Part shown: piece after piece, positions 8,855 to 18,547 of the stretch
Layout of the letters: every line of letters starts with the position of its first letter
Position numbering within the stretch: position 1 is the stretch's first letter
Source: Anaerovibrio lipolyticus LB2005
Lineage (GTDB): Bacteria > Bacillota > Negativicutes > Selenomonadales > Selenomonadaceae
NCBI RefSeq assembly: GCF_000621545.1
Contig: NZ_JHYA01000010.1
Span: forward strand, 78,193-142,192
Length of the DNA: 64,000 nt
Direction: 5' to 3'
Notes under the pieces: generated by a model
Told to the model about the DNA's origin: nothing
The model's input: the letters and a program-made list of their open reading frames with translations, nothing else
Databases searched by the model: none
Translations under genes and position numbers: made by a program

Positions 8855-10036
8855 TTATCCTTTCATCCATGTATATATTCCAAAATACTCTTGAATGAGT
8901 GTATCTGCAATGCTACTGTATTTTATAAAATCATCGTATTCGACTAATCCTTTTGCCTCTAAATCATCGGCTATTACATCTTCATAAGCAAAAGGTGTAA
9001 TCACTATACAATAATTATGGCTTGCAATAATGCTATCATCTGGTTGTTTTATAGAAATCCCTTTTATATCACATCTTTGCGGTTTTCTATCAAAACAGCA
9101 TTCTATAGTAATACCAGTGTACTCCAACATATCCTTGCATTTAATACCAAAGGTTCCGCCCCCCCAGATAATTACAGGTCTTCGGATTATACGCTTCAGT
9201 ATATCACCCAAAATTTTATAATTATACCTAACACACCTATCTATAATATATGCACTAAGATATGTCTTTATCATTTTAAGATAGTCATAAAGCATACCTT
9301 CTTTTGGCACTACATATCCACATTTATTGATTTGTTCCAAACAATAATCTATACACCCACTTTTATTCCAACCGTGCAATGCAAATGGAATATCCCTTTT
9401 TTTAAAACATTTTAAGGCCATCGGTAAATCAGTCGGGAAATCTAAGCAAAACTTTCTAGCAACTGGGATGGCTGGAACTTTAAAATTGAGATTTTCTTTA
9501 CTGCCACAAAATGAAAAGAAATAATCCTCCACCTTCAAAAACATATTTTCCAAATGATATGTTTTTATAATTTTTTCCTTCTGTTCCAACAACTTTATGG
9601 TTGAAGATATCTTTCTCAACGATACTCCACCATTTCCAATTTTTGCCCGTCTACGGCCTATAGTATACCTATGATTCATCGGCCAGGCAGAGCCAATATA
9701 ATCAAATCCTAACTCACAAAATTCAAATAATCTATCGGAAAACACGAAGCCATCCAATTGATAAATAAGCATATATTCATAATCAGAAAATTTTCGATAA
9801 AAATCCACTGATAATAGCAGACTACTATAGGATACAGTCCCTGTAAAGTAGTCCTTATCAAGCTCCACGACATCCCACATTTCACAAAAACTGCCATAGG
9901 AAAATTCCAGTCCACGAGGAGCAATAAAAACCTTCGGATAAGCATATAGCACCTTATCTAGCTGTTTTAGAGCTATTAATTCTACATCAGATATTTTTTC
10001 ACTATATATCGGTATAACTATAACCACTTTATTCAT
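8855..10036 (-). CDS. DUF5672 glycosyltransferase with C-terminal Rossmann-like module
   Basis: A 393-residue two-domain protein. Residues 1 to about 280 match the DUF5672 putative glycosyltransferase pattern: VIPIYSEK at the N-terminus, YQLDGFVFSD near residue 93 with the acidic nucleotide/metal site, FDYIGSAWP, GNGGVSLR and VEDYFFS. Residues from about 285 on form the module IIWGGGTFG...ITIECCFDRKP...IKG...YCIVITP, which recurs in many neighbours. The start ATG has AGGAG 7 bases upstream. It is in the same operon as the kinase at 10053 (gap 16) and LicD (gap 3). It likely adds one sugar of the flagellin glycan; donor and acceptor are unknown. Confidence 0.78.
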   Translation of the reverse strand: MNKVVIVIPIYSEKISDVELIALKQLDKVLYAYPKVFIAPRGLEFSYGSFCEMWDVVELDKDYFTGTVSYSSLLLSVDFYRKFSDYEYMLIYQLDGFVFSDRLFEFCELGFDYIGSAWPMNHRYTIGRRRAKIGNGGVSLRKISSTIKLLEQKEKIIKTYHLENMFLKVEDYFFSFCGSKENLNFKVPAIPVARKFCLDFPTDLPMALKCFKKRDIPFALHGWNKSGCIDYCLEQINKCGYVVPKEGMLYDYLKMIKTYLSAYIIDRCVRYNYKILGDILKRIIRRPVIIWGGGTFGIKCKDMLEYTGITIECCFDRKPQRCDIKGISIKQPDDSIIASHNYCIVITPFAYEDVIADDLEAKGLVEYDDFIKYSSIADTLIQEYFGIYTWMKG

Positions 10037-10052
10037 GCTATGCTCCTAGTCA

Positions 10053-11147
10053 TCACATTAACGACTTCTCATCCCAATATATCTTATCCTGTGGCACACC
10101 AAGGTCCAACAATGTTTTTTTCATTTCACCAGCTACTGCTCTGTTACAAACTGCCAACAACACAAAATCAATTTCTTTCTCATTAATCTGTTGAGGACTG
10201 ATGATTTCTTGGGCTGGAGTCGACAATCTTTCATAGTTTCTATCTATCCAAGCAGACAATTTATAGTTATCACTATTCTTTAAATAACCTACATAGTCCC
10301 GTCCCACATCACCGGCACCATATACAGCCACCCTGGTATTATCTGGTATAACATCCACTGGAAATACGTACTGATACTCGGTTTCTTTGCAATTATCATT
10401 GTATACTGCCTTTAAGAAATGACTGCCTAGAGTTCTGTAATCTATCCCTTTATCATCAAGTGAAATATAATCATAAAAATGTGCCACCATTTTATCATAT
10501 TTTTCACAATTAACCGCTTTTATTCCTGCCAAAGAAAGCATTTTCCCCAGCATAGCTTTATCATAATGCTTTTTGCAAAATAGTCTAATTGTATAATACT
10601 GGATAAATTCTACAGGAATGGTAAAATCAAAAACCCACTCGGTATCGACCACCTTATAGCTATTCTGATCCTTATTCAATAAAATATTCTCTGCCGAACA
10701 ATCAAGATTAGATAGGTCTGTAGCTGATTCTCCTTCAAGAACAGTACCTGAAGTACCAAAATACTGTTTAAACTGTGCTGAATTATCAAAAGAAACCAGA
10801 TTAGCATTGCCAACAATAATACTCTTCCACTTTTGAAGCAATAACTCAACTTTGGCCCAATCACCGGAATCAACAGTATTTTTTAATAAATCATCAAAGC
10901 TAATTGCATTCTCCAAATACTCATAAAATAAGCTACCATCTTTATATTCACATGAAGCATAACTATCACCGAATACTTTTTTAACCTTCTCGATTATAGA
11001 AGCAATACGCGAAATATTAGCTTTACCAACATCATAGGTGTTGGTCTTCACTACTACCTTTTCTCCGTTATCCAACGCAAGCATTTTAGTTGTTATCTGA
11101 AAAAAAGGATTTCGATATGGAGTTGTTTTACAAAAGAAACAATACAT
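10053..11147 (-). CDS. APH-like sugar kinase with C-terminal Rossmann-like module
   Basis: A 364-residue protein with a divergent protein-kinase/aminoglycoside-phosphotransferase fold. LDCSAENILL (about residue 157) resembles the catalytic loop with Asn metal ligand, and VVDTEWVF matches the DxE/DFG-equivalent. From about residue 268 the GxGxxG module appears (VAVYGAGDVG, then WIDRNYERL, then DFVLLAV). The start is ATG at 11147 with AGGTGAG upstream; an upstream TTG at 11180 would overlap the methyltransferase. The adjacent methyltransferase gene makes the pair resemble a split WbdD, the kinase-methyltransferase that caps and stops O-antigen chains in E. coli O9a. Kinase fold is a moderate call; a chain-capping role is inference. 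Confidence 0.65.
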   Translation of the reverse strand: MYCFFCKTTPYRNPFFQITTKMLALDNGEKVVVKTNTYDVGKANISRIASIIEKVKKVFGDSYASCEYKDGSLFYEYLENAISFDDLLKNTVDSGDWAKVELLLQKWKSIIVGNANLVSFDNSAQFKQYFGTSGTVLEGESATDLSNLDCSAENILLNKDQNSYKVVDTEWVFDFTIPVEFIQYYTIRLFCKKHYDKAMLGKMLSLAGIKAVNCEKYDKMVAHFYDYISLDDKGIDYRTLGSHFLKAVYNDNCKETEYQYVFPVDVIPDNTRVAVYGAGDVGRDYVGYLKNSDNYKLSAWIDRNYERLSTPAQEIISPQQINEKEIDFVLLAVCNRAVAGEMKKTLLDLGVPQDKIYWDEKSLM

Positions 11148-11164
11148 ATACTCACCTGCATATT

Positions 11165-12064
11165 CTACTTGGTTATACAAATCAAATACGAATTTGCAAA
11201 CAGCTTAAACTCGTTTTTCATATCTAAACTATTTAAAAATTGAATTTCATCCAGTGACTTGCCTCTCTTTTTATAATAATTACTTGATGGTTCTACGAAA
11301 TCTCCTACACTAGGCAAAAAATCATCTGAATATATTACTCGCGGAAACTTATAGTCAGGATGAGGATACATAAACCTATATTTTTTTATCCCACATTTTT
11401 CCAGTAAATTAATCCATTCGTTATATGAAAATGTTTTGGCATTTTTATACTTTGGGTAGCCGTTAATACCTTCATAGGCGTAGCCCGCATGGTCTTCGAT
11501 ACATCCAGATAAATACTTTGCACCCAGGCGATTTTCAATGGCGATATACAATTGTCCGCCCTCTTTCACTTTACCGAGAACATCCAACAAAAAATCCACA
11601 TAAGGATTATCTGAATGGAAATAATGCATTGCATATTCGAACACACCTATAAGGGTAACAACATCGTATTGTCTGTCCAGATGCACATCCTGATAACTAC
11701 CCACATATATTTCCACATTATCACAGGAATGGTTTTTATAAGCATTTATCATGGACCGTCTCTCAGACAACTCCACACAATTAACCACTGCTGCCCGTTT
11801 AGCTAATGCCCCTGTAATTGCACCACATCCAGAACCAATTTCCAGCACTGTATCATTCTTGGAAATCATCATTGGTTCCACAATACATTCACGCTCTTTT
11901 GACAAATGATAAAAAATCGGAAAGCTGTCCGTCGCTGCTGCAATTGCATCGTATTGTTCATTCTCTTTAACAAATTGCAACAATGTTTCTTCCACATCAC
12001 CATCAGAGTATGTATCCGATGTGTGGTTATATTCATAATTTAACTTTACTAAAGTTTCTTTCAT
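11165..12064 (-). CDS. class I SAM-dependent methyltransferase
   Basis: A 299-residue Rossmann-fold methyltransferase. Motif I is VLEIGSGCGAITG (about residues 89-101), followed by the acidic ligand in VNCVELS, motif IV VVTLIGVFEY, and IAIENRLGAKYLSG, a segment typical of polysaccharide-cluster methyltransferases. The C-terminal EGINGYP and PHPDYKFP pattern belongs to the same family. ATG at 12064 follows AGGATGATAGCTGT. It is 17 bases upstream of the kinase gene, so both are likely translated from one mRNA and act on the same glycan. Likely target is a sugar or phosphate O-group near the non-reducing end. Methyltransferase identity is firm; target is not known. Confidence 0.85.
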   Translation of the reverse strand: MKETLVKLNYEYNHTSDTYSDGDVEETLLQFVKENEQYDAIAAATDSFPIFYHLSKERECIVEPMMISKNDTVLEIGSGCGAITGALAKRAAVVNCVELSERRSMINAYKNHSCDNVEIYVGSYQDVHLDRQYDVVTLIGVFEYAMHYFHSDNPYVDFLLDVLGKVKEGGQLYIAIENRLGAKYLSGCIEDHAGYAYEGINGYPKYKNAKTFSYNEWINLLEKCGIKKYRFMYPHPDYKFPRVIYSDDFLPSVGDFVEPSSNYYKKRGKSLDEIQFLNSLDMKNEFKLFANSYLICITK

Positions 12065-12081
12065 ACAGCTATCATCCTAAA

Positions 12082-13305
12082 CTACAATATCTTCGCTATA
12101 ATCTGACCGTAATATTTGGGATCATCAATATCCAGAATTTCCTGATCAGCAATTTGGGAAACATACTTATATTTATTGCTCACCTTATACCCCAATCCCG
12201 CTTTGTACCAATCATAATCCATATCAATTTGCCCAATATCAACCACTTGATACCCTGCCTTAAATAAATCATAGGCCAAAACCTTACCCGCCGGCCCTAA
12301 AACCATCAGTATCAGTTTATCTTTGGGCAAGTTCATAGCTTTATTTTTTATCTCATTATACCTGTCAAAAGCATTCTTGGTAGGAGCCAACACTCGCTCT
12401 ATTGTTGCAGCGTTATCCAGTAAATCATTTCCGGCCCCAGTACGTGTCTTATCCCCTTCGATAATTACAATGTTTTTATTGTCCCAAATCCGCTTTATAT
12501 TAGCAATTCGCCTTGGTGTATTTTCCTTGTCCTTGTATGGCATATAAGGTTTAAACATATAGGCGTCATAATATGTCATGGACATATTCAATACTGATAA
12601 ATGAAACCTCCTAACATCTTCTGTCATGTACTCTCTTATACCATCTGCTATATCTTCAGTATATTTGTCCAATTCACCGTAGTTATCCGCTATACCTAGC
12701 AATAAATTTTTTTCATTGACCTGTACAATTTCTCTAAGACGTAACCCCAATTCATCCGAACATCTTTGGAAAGGTGCCCTGTTTTTGCCAGCCATTATTT
12801 CGAATTCACCATCACCAAAACGAATAAATGAACAGCCCCCATCAGCCATTTTATTTATTGCCTCACTTGTGTCACCAAGCTTAGGGAATGTCACTGAGTA
12901 ACCTCTATAAGCATCAAGAACTTCATATTTATTATTGCGTAACCTAAGCTTTATTTTTTTATTTTCCTCTTTAAGTAAAACATTCTCCCACGTATATCTG
13001 TCCAATATTCCTATATCTGCGTATTGGGCAAAAGACTCAGAATCGAAGAAACAAATCAATTTATCCGGCACTTTACCCGACTCTCTATATTGGTGAATTA
13101 CCGCGTAATACTCCCTAATAGAGGCAATAATATAGTCATACTCCAGCACCATCCCCAAACTAAAAATTGGCAAATTATCAACCGTTTGCCCAATTTTATC
13201 AGGATTATTATCAATATATCCCTTCAGTTCGCATTTATCGGTGTTCAATGCCTCACGAATCATTATCCTTGCAGCACCTACGCCCCAAATGTACACTTTA
13301 ATCAT
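12082..13305 (-). CDS. Rossmann-like module fused to GT-D glycosyltransferase (DUF1792 type)
   Basis: A 407-residue fusion. The N-terminal 110 residues are the recurrent module (IKVYIWGVGAARIM, then GYIDNNPDKIG, NLPIFS, DYIIASI). Residues from about 145 match the GT-D fold family (DUF1792, SP_1767/dGT1 type): FIRFGDGEFE, the DGE acidic motif, later GDKTRTGAGNDLL and LILMVLGPAGKVLAYDL. GT-D enzymes are known from serine-rich repeat adhesin glycosylation, where they extend O-glycans. Here the likely acceptor is the flagellin glycan. ATG follows GAGGG 7 bases upstream; 22 bases separate it from the GT2 gene upstream. The domain order is opposite to that of most neighbours, where the module is C-terminal. 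Confidence 0.82.
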   Translation of the reverse strand: MIKVYIWGVGAARIMIREALNTDKCELKGYIDNNPDKIGQTVDNLPIFSLGMVLEYDYIIASIREYYAVIHQYRESGKVPDKLICFFDSESFAQYADIGILDRYTWENVLLKEENKKIKLRLRNNKYEVLDAYRGYSVTFPKLGDTSEAINKMADGGCSFIRFGDGEFEIMAGKNRAPFQRCSDELGLRLREIVQVNEKNLLLGIADNYGELDKYTEDIADGIREYMTEDVRRFHLSVLNMSMTYYDAYMFKPYMPYKDKENTPRRIANIKRIWDNKNIVIIEGDKTRTGAGNDLLDNAATIERVLAPTKNAFDRYNEIKNKAMNLPKDKLILMVLGPAGKVLAYDLFKAGYQVVDIGQIDMDYDWYKAGLGYKVSNKYKYVSQIADQEILDIDDPKYYGQIIAKIL

Positions 13306-13327
13306 ACCAAAGCCCTCATTTTAAGCC

Positions 13328-14464
13328 TTATTTACCAAATACAACCTTTGATATTATATATCGTCCCCAGTCCGTAAAGGAGAACACATCTATCTTATTG
13401 TCAATCTCCATACTATTAATCTGAGAAAGTATCTCTCCAGAATACATATAGTTAGCAATCAAGACCATACCATAAGTCAAGCTATTCAATATATTAGGTG
13501 ATTGAATAGTAATGCCAAAGAAATCTTCACCTTGCCGTTTCGTGCTATTATCGACAACAAGTACCTCGCAATTAGATTTTTTAAGCATACTTACAACTTT
13601 TTCACCAATTTCTCCAGCACCAAATACTACTATTCTTTTGTTTTTCTTTATGTAAAAATCACTATTTAATACCTGCGATAGGATGACACTTTTCTTCTCA
13701 ATAATGTAATCGACTATCTTGAATATTCTTTTATTATGAACCTGTTTTCTAATATCATCATTTAGCTTAACACAATACTTCTTGAGGGTGCTTTTTAGAA
13801 CCTTCCGATATTCCCTATACCCCAACCACTTTTGAGATGTCGAGACTCCACCATCGCGAAAATAGCTAGCAATGCCTTCACCAATATACTGAAATGAATA
13901 TCCTTCAAGTATTAAACTCATAATCAACTCATAGTCAGATACCATTTTATTATGAGTATTAAACATCTTTTCTTTTAAAATATTACTTTTTACTAAGGTG
14001 GTTGGGTGTGGGATCACCATGCCCGTATAAATATGAGTGAAATCTACATCCTTATACTTAAGTATTTGCTGTATTTTACCATTATTATCCGTAATAGCTA
14101 AATCACCATATATTACATCCGCATTTGTACAGGAAAATACCTTTGCATACCTAGCCAAAGTAGTGGTTTCATACCAATCATCACTATTTATAAAGCCAAT
14201 CAAATCTCCCGTTGCAACCTTTATCCCCTTATTCATGGCATCATAAATACCCTTATCAGGCTCACTAACCCAATAAGAAATATATGGCTCATATTTTTTT
14301 ATTACATCTAGTGTCCCATCTGTAGAGCCGCCATCAATGATGATATACTCTATATTCTTGTAGCTTTGATTTATAACACTTTTTATAGTCTGTTCAATGG
14401 TCTTGGCACTATTGAAACTGACTGTGACGATAGAGATTTTTACCACAAATTTTGTTTCCGCCAT
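13328..14464 (-). CDS. GT2 family glycosyltransferase with C-terminal Rossmann-like module
   Basis: A 378-residue protein. Residues 8 to about 220 are a GT-A glycosyltransferase of family 2 (SIVTVSFNSAKTIEQTI; IDGGSTDGT; NKGIKVATGDLIGFINSDDW with the DD metal motif). From about residue 275 the module follows (IVVFGAGEIGEKV, VVDNSTKRQG, GITIQSP, MVLIANY). AGGTGG 7 bases before ATG supports the start. The gene lies in the uninterrupted 8-22 kb operon. WcaA-like GT2 enzymes transfer a hexose or deoxyhexose from a nucleotide donor; the exact sugar cannot be read from sequence. Confidence 0.88.
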   Translation of the reverse strand: MAETKFVVKISIVTVSFNSAKTIEQTIKSVINQSYKNIEYIIIDGGSTDGTLDVIKKYEPYISYWVSEPDKGIYDAMNKGIKVATGDLIGFINSDDWYETTTLARYAKVFSCTNADVIYGDLAITDNNGKIQQILKYKDVDFTHIYTGMVIPHPTTLVKSNILKEKMFNTHNKMVSDYELIMSLILEGYSFQYIGEGIASYFRDGGVSTSQKWLGYREYRKVLKSTLKKYCVKLNDDIRKQVHNKRIFKIVDYIIEKKSVILSQVLNSDFYIKKNKRIVVFGAGEIGEKVVSMLKKSNCEVLVVDNSTKRQGEDFFGITIQSPNILNSLTYGMVLIANYMYSGEILSQINSMEIDNKIDVFSFTDWGRYIISKVVFGK

Positions 14465-14494
14465 GATTACACCACCTGAACACTTATTATTTAC

Positions 14495-16039
14495 TTAAAA
14501 AATGCACGGATTATCTTCAAGCAAATAATAATCTTCATTTTGTATTAAATCAAACGATTTTAATACTTTAACAATCTCAGAACACGCAGACAATCCAGAT
14601 GCTGAAACCAAAATATAATCTACAGATAATAACACATCTGACTTTGGATAAAAAATAGGATAATCTAAATGTTTTCCCTTTCGATGAGAATCAACAAATC
14701 CTTTAAAATCCAAATCAAAAAGCTTACATATTGCCAAAGCAACCTCCGAAAGTTCACCCGTTCCCCATATTAAAGTTTTTTGTGATTTTTTTATTTTTTT
14801 ATTCCAAAAATATAACAACCATAATCTACTGGCAAGATAGTCCATGTTAATGTATTCCTTGCATTCAGTTGTAAAATCACAAAAAACTTTCTTTAAATAT
14901 TCGTACCCATCTAACTGCTTATGTTTAGGATTAAATCCACTTTGAAAAACTTCTTCATATAACGCCAGTAATTGCTTGCCAACACTCTCAAAAGAATGAT
15001 TGTTATTATATGTTATTATCCCATTTGTAATGATTGCATTAATTTTACCGCATGTCGTGTAATCTATAAACCGTAAAAATGTTCTATAGATATCCATGGC
15101 CCCGTGTCCTTCAATTACAAAACCATTAAATTCATTTTTGACCAGTTCTGTTATTCCACCTGCTGGTGATACTAGCACGGGGATACCGTTTGCCATGGCT
15201 TCTACTATAACTCCTGGATAAGATTCGACATGACTCGCATGTATTAAAGCGTCCGCTTTTTGTAAATACGCTTCAACATGAGTGACCTCACCCTGAAAAT
15301 TAACATAGTCATCTAATTTGTGAGATATTACATACTCTTTACACTTAATGGCATACGCCCCTTGATTATTACCAACTAAGTTTAAATAAACCTCTTCACC
15401 CTTTTTTTTACAGAACTCAATAAACTTTATTATTTCTAACTGATTTTTATGTGCAGCTAAAGTACCAATACATATCAGATTGTACTTCGATTTAATAGTG
15501 CAATCATTTTCTGTCGAAACAGGAAGTGCATTATAGGCCACTCGAACACATCTAGATATAATATCCAACCCATTTTCCCATTTTTTACAAAAAAACAATG
15601 AATCACAGCTATGATACTGCGGGAAAATATCAAACCACTCGTAATCAAAAGAATGCTCTTTTACAGGATATATATTCATAATATGCGGAATTTTGCATTC
15701 TCGTGATACCAACTCCACTGTTATATTTAACTGTACACTATGCAAAATATCAGGATTAAAATCCCTTACGCATTGCAGCACATCATCATAACTATCCAAG
15801 CAACCTAATATATCAATCCCCTCAATACTTGTTGAAATTGGATACTGCAACGCCATATGCTCCAATTGATTTTCGGTGCATAAAATATCATAAATCTTAG
15901 AATGATTGCCATTTACATCATTCTGAATAACAACCTTAATACAATGTCCCATACATTGCATAATAAGGGCTTGATTTAATAAAACTTTTGCGGCTCCACC
16001 AATATTATTAGGATGTGCTAAAAAATACAATATTTTCAT
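14495..16039 (-). CDS. GT4 family glycosyltransferase with C-terminal Rossmann-like module
   Basis: A 514-residue GT-B glycosyltransferase of family 4. The N-terminal acceptor domain begins KILYFLAHPNNIGGAAKVL. The donor domain has LICIGTLAAHKNQLEII and ends with the EX7E-type block SYPGVIVEAMANGIPV...GGITELV. The tail from about residue 418 is the module (KTLIWGTGELSEVA, GFVDSHRKG, YPIFYP, DYILVSA). GAGAAAAAGACT precedes ATG. The next gene downstream is 30 bases away and the stand-alone module gene is 10 bases upstream. GT4 enzymes are retaining transferases using nucleotide sugars; the acceptor is presumed to be the growing flagellin glycan. Confidence 0.88.
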   Translation of the reverse strand: MKILYFLAHPNNIGGAAKVLLNQALIMQCMGHCIKVVIQNDVNGNHSKIYDILCTENQLEHMALQYPISTSIEGIDILGCLDSYDDVLQCVRDFNPDILHSVQLNITVELVSRECKIPHIMNIYPVKEHSFDYEWFDIFPQYHSCDSLFFCKKWENGLDIISRCVRVAYNALPVSTENDCTIKSKYNLICIGTLAAHKNQLEIIKFIEFCKKKGEEVYLNLVGNNQGAYAIKCKEYVISHKLDDYVNFQGEVTHVEAYLQKADALIHASHVESYPGVIVEAMANGIPVLVSPAGGITELVKNEFNGFVIEGHGAMDIYRTFLRFIDYTTCGKINAIITNGIITYNNNHSFESVGKQLLALYEEVFQSGFNPKHKQLDGYEYLKKVFCDFTTECKEYINMDYLASRLWLLYFWNKKIKKSQKTLIWGTGELSEVALAICKLFDLDFKGFVDSHRKGKHLDYPIFYPKSDVLLSVDYILVSASGLSACSEIVKVLKSFDLIQNEDYYLLEDNPCIF

Positions 16040-16049
16040 AGTCTTTTTC

Positions 16050-16379
16050 TCACAGATTTCTGATTAAATGAATATTATTAATTTTTTCCTTTACCAATTG
16101 ATAAAAAATATCCTTTGAATAATAATTGTATACTATGTAATCTAAATCTGAATATTTTTCCACAAGTTCATTATAAGACTGAACTACTACTCCATTTATC
16201 TCTGTTCCCCATTTGGCTGGATCATTATCTGCAATAGCCCTTACTCTGTTATAAAGCTTTCTTTCCTTAAGATGATATACCAACTTATCGAGCATACTAC
16301 CTGCACCGCAAATAATAATCCCCGAAGTCTGCCCTAATACATCATCATTATTTATTTTACCAATAAACTTAATGCACAC
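16050..16379 (-). CDS. stand-alone Rossmann-like module protein
   Basis: A 109-residue protein made only of the module that is fused to its neighbours: SGIIICGAGSMLDKLV (glycine-rich loop), VRAIADNDPAKWG, INGVVVQSYNEL and LDYIVYNYY. It starts at GTG 16379, with GGAGG six bases upstream that overlaps the stop of the deacetylase gene. The existence of a free copy shows that the module folds and works alone. The fold resembles the N-terminal domain of PglD-type enzymes and dinucleotide- or CoA-binding Rossmann proteins. No catalytic residues are evident. It may be a docking or ligand-sensing subunit, or the relic of a fusion whose partner was lost. Confidence 0.7.
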   Translation of the reverse strand: MCIKFIGKINNDDVLGQTSGIIICGAGSMLDKLVYHLKERKLYNRVRAIADNDPAKWGTEINGVVVQSYNELVEKYSDLDYIVYNYYSKDIFYQLVKEKINNIHLIRNL

Positions 16380-16380
16380 A

Positions 16381-17286
16381 TTATGCCTCCCAAAATTCTT
16401 TTATCTTATTTTTAAAAATCTCGATAGGCCAATCTCTTATAATATTCCTGGGAACTTGGTAATTATCCATTCCATCTGTCCAAACGCCTGGATAATTTGC
16501 AGCCACCCGCTTAAAATCTAATTGTTTACATATATTAACACTTTCATTAGTATAATCCATTTTTCCACCAAATGGATATGAAAAAGTGGTTACTTCATAA
16601 CCTAATAATTGCTCTAATTTCTCTTTGGATTTACTTATCTCCTCAAATTGTTCCTCATTATTTAGTGTGGATAACCGTGGATGATGTATAGTATGTGCCC
16701 CTATATGAATAATCTTATGATTAACTATCTTCAATTCTTCCGAACTACAAAGCATATTATCTTTCCTACCAGTCTCATCTATCCCATTCCATGTTCGTAG
16801 AGCACCAAGCCACTTCTCCCTTTTATCAACAGTGACAAAATCCTTCATCAACCAATGAAGCGATTTGTATGTTTCAAGCCTTTGTGCGTTATCATATGTA
16901 GCAAAGTGATAACCAAATACGTCATCTTCCAACACGAATTCTTTAGGACAATTACGTGGTATCAACAAATTCCGTTCTAATTCATCCCACCACAATTCAC
17001 GATCTGTATCAATATTTCCTGTTGACACAAAAATTGTTGCTGGGGCATTATATCTTTCCAATATAGGTGCAGCATACAAAATATTATCCCTATATCCGTC
17101 ATCAAAAGTTATACAAACAGCCTCACCATCAATATTATCCCAGTCATCATCAAAACTAACCACATTATAATTCGTTGTTAGCCATTTTATCTGTTCTGAA
17201 AAATTATCGACTTTTACTGATAACAGTTGAGGATCGTCATTATAATCTCTAACCCTATGATAAAGCAAAACCAAAACCTTCCCCAT
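16381..17286 (-). CDS. polysaccharide deacetylase (NodB/CE4 family)
   Basis: A 301-residue carbohydrate esterase 4 protein without signal peptide. The NodB signature is present: VLLYHRV, ITFDDGYRDN (metal-binding Asp pair), ATIFVSTGNID, GAHTIHHPRLS (the H-x3-H metal ligands) and TFSYPFGG. A WWDELE segment is typical of cytosolic sugar deacetylases in polysaccharide clusters. ATG follows AGGGGGAAC. Its cytoplasmic location suggests it removes an N-acetyl group from a sugar or lipid-linked intermediate before another acyl group is installed, which would fit the acyl-assembly operon at 22-32 kb. That link is inference. Confidence 0.87.
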   Translation of the reverse strand: MGKVLVLLYHRVRDYNDDPQLLSVKVDNFSEQIKWLTTNYNVVSFDDDWDNIDGEAVCITFDDGYRDNILYAAPILERYNAPATIFVSTGNIDTDRELWWDELERNLLIPRNCPKEFVLEDDVFGYHFATYDNAQRLETYKSLHWLMKDFVTVDKREKWLGALRTWNGIDETGRKDNMLCSSEELKIVNHKIIHIGAHTIHHPRLSTLNNEEQFEEISKSKEKLEQLLGYEVTTFSYPFGGKMDYTNESVNICKQLDFKRVAANYPGVWTDGMDNYQVPRNIIRDWPIEIFKNKIKEFWEA

Positions 17287-17332
17287 AGTTCCCCCTTATG
17301 ATGTTGCTCCAACATTAATATTTTTAGTAGTA

Positions 17333-18547
17333 TCACGGCCTATCTACAACTTTATCTATTGGTATAATTTTGCACCTAATTTGTTGTGACACCTTAGACT
17401 TGATACGTTCCAAATCATACCCCGGTATCACAAGCACCGCATCCAATTCATTGGAAATTGCCTCAGGCACGACTACTGGTATCCCTTTATAATCTTCTGA
17501 AATAGGATGTGATTCAATTACTGAAGTAACCTTTATAGAATTACTAAAACTATCAATTAATAAATCACATATTTTTCCTGTACCCCAAATTCCTATTCTC
17601 GATATATTTTTTTTACACAACCATTCTTCAATACTGCCATGTTGTAAGGTTACTTCTACCCATTTACTTAAGAAATCACGATAGTATTTTTCTCTTATAA
17701 CAGGGTCCACCCATGGATAATAGTCAGCAAAAACCTCTTTATAATTTGGAACGACTTCTACTACATCTGGCAACACAAAACTATCCACACTATCAGGTAA
17801 CAATTCCCTTCCGTCTTTAGCTACTCCACAATGTACTCCTGTTCCATCAAGGCCAATGTTTTTCACTAACGATCTATACGCTTCCAAGCATAATCCACGC
17901 TCTTGTATTACTGACAAAGCCCAGAAAGCTGCCCAAGAATCTGTTTTGCCCTGCACATTCCCAATCAATGTTGCTTCCAGATCCTGCCCCCAAATCTGAC
18001 ACCATTCATATAAACTGTCATCTTGTTTTATTCTTGCAACTATGCGATAATCTCGTTTAAAAAATTGCCACCTATCTTTCCAAGTACCCCAACCCCACGA
18101 CTCAATTCTCCCACCGAAGTAAGCATCACACCCATTGGGTGGAACCATAACTTCTTCAGAAGAAGCACCTATACTAAATACCTGTTTTTTATCCTTATAT
18201 TTTTCTAGTGCTGCATTCATGTAATCCATAAACAAGTGATGAGTCACGCAATCATCCTCTAACACAATTACAGCATCAAAGTAATTGAAGACATAATTCA
18301 CACCATCTACAATTGAGTCACTCAATCCTTTATTGTTTTTATTACTTATTATTTCCGTATCACACCACTTCACGTCATGTATTATATTCTCTACCTGATT
18401 CCACTTATCGACATCAGTACCATCCTTCATTCCATCGTGAAAAATAAATAATTTTTCTGGCAACTGGTCATTATTTTTTAAAGAATCAAGCACTAATTTA
18501 GTGTGCTCAGGCCGATTATATGTAAATAAAATGGTTGCTATCTTCAT
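17333..18547 (-). CDS. GT2-like glycosyltransferase with C-terminal Rossmann-like module
   Basis: A 404-residue protein. The first 270 residues form a GT-A domain starting KIATILFTYNRPEHTKLVLDSL with IVLEDDCVTHHLF (DD metal motif near residue 99) and GGRIESWGWGTWKDRW, a block common in sugar transferases of bacterial glycan islands. Residues from about 315 form the module (RIGIWGTGKICDLL, VIESHPISED, GIPVVVP, DAVLVIPGYD). The start has GGGAGATAGGT upstream. It lies 46 bases upstream of the deacetylase gene in the same orientation. Donor and acceptor are unknown. Confidence 0.85.
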   Translation of the reverse strand: MKIATILFTYNRPEHTKLVLDSLKNNDQLPEKLFIFHDGMKDGTDVDKWNQVENIIHDVKWCDTEIISNKNNKGLSDSIVDGVNYVFNYFDAVIVLEDDCVTHHLFMDYMNAALEKYKDKKQVFSIGASSEEVMVPPNGCDAYFGGRIESWGWGTWKDRWQFFKRDYRIVARIKQDDSLYEWCQIWGQDLEATLIGNVQGKTDSWAAFWALSVIQERGLCLEAYRSLVKNIGLDGTGVHCGVAKDGRELLPDSVDSFVLPDVVEVVPNYKEVFADYYPWVDPVIREKYYRDFLSKWVEVTLQHGSIEEWLCKKNISRIGIWGTGKICDLLIDSFSNSIKVTSVIESHPISEDYKGIPVVVPEAISNELDAVLVIPGYDLERIKSKVSQQIRCKIIPIDKVVDRP

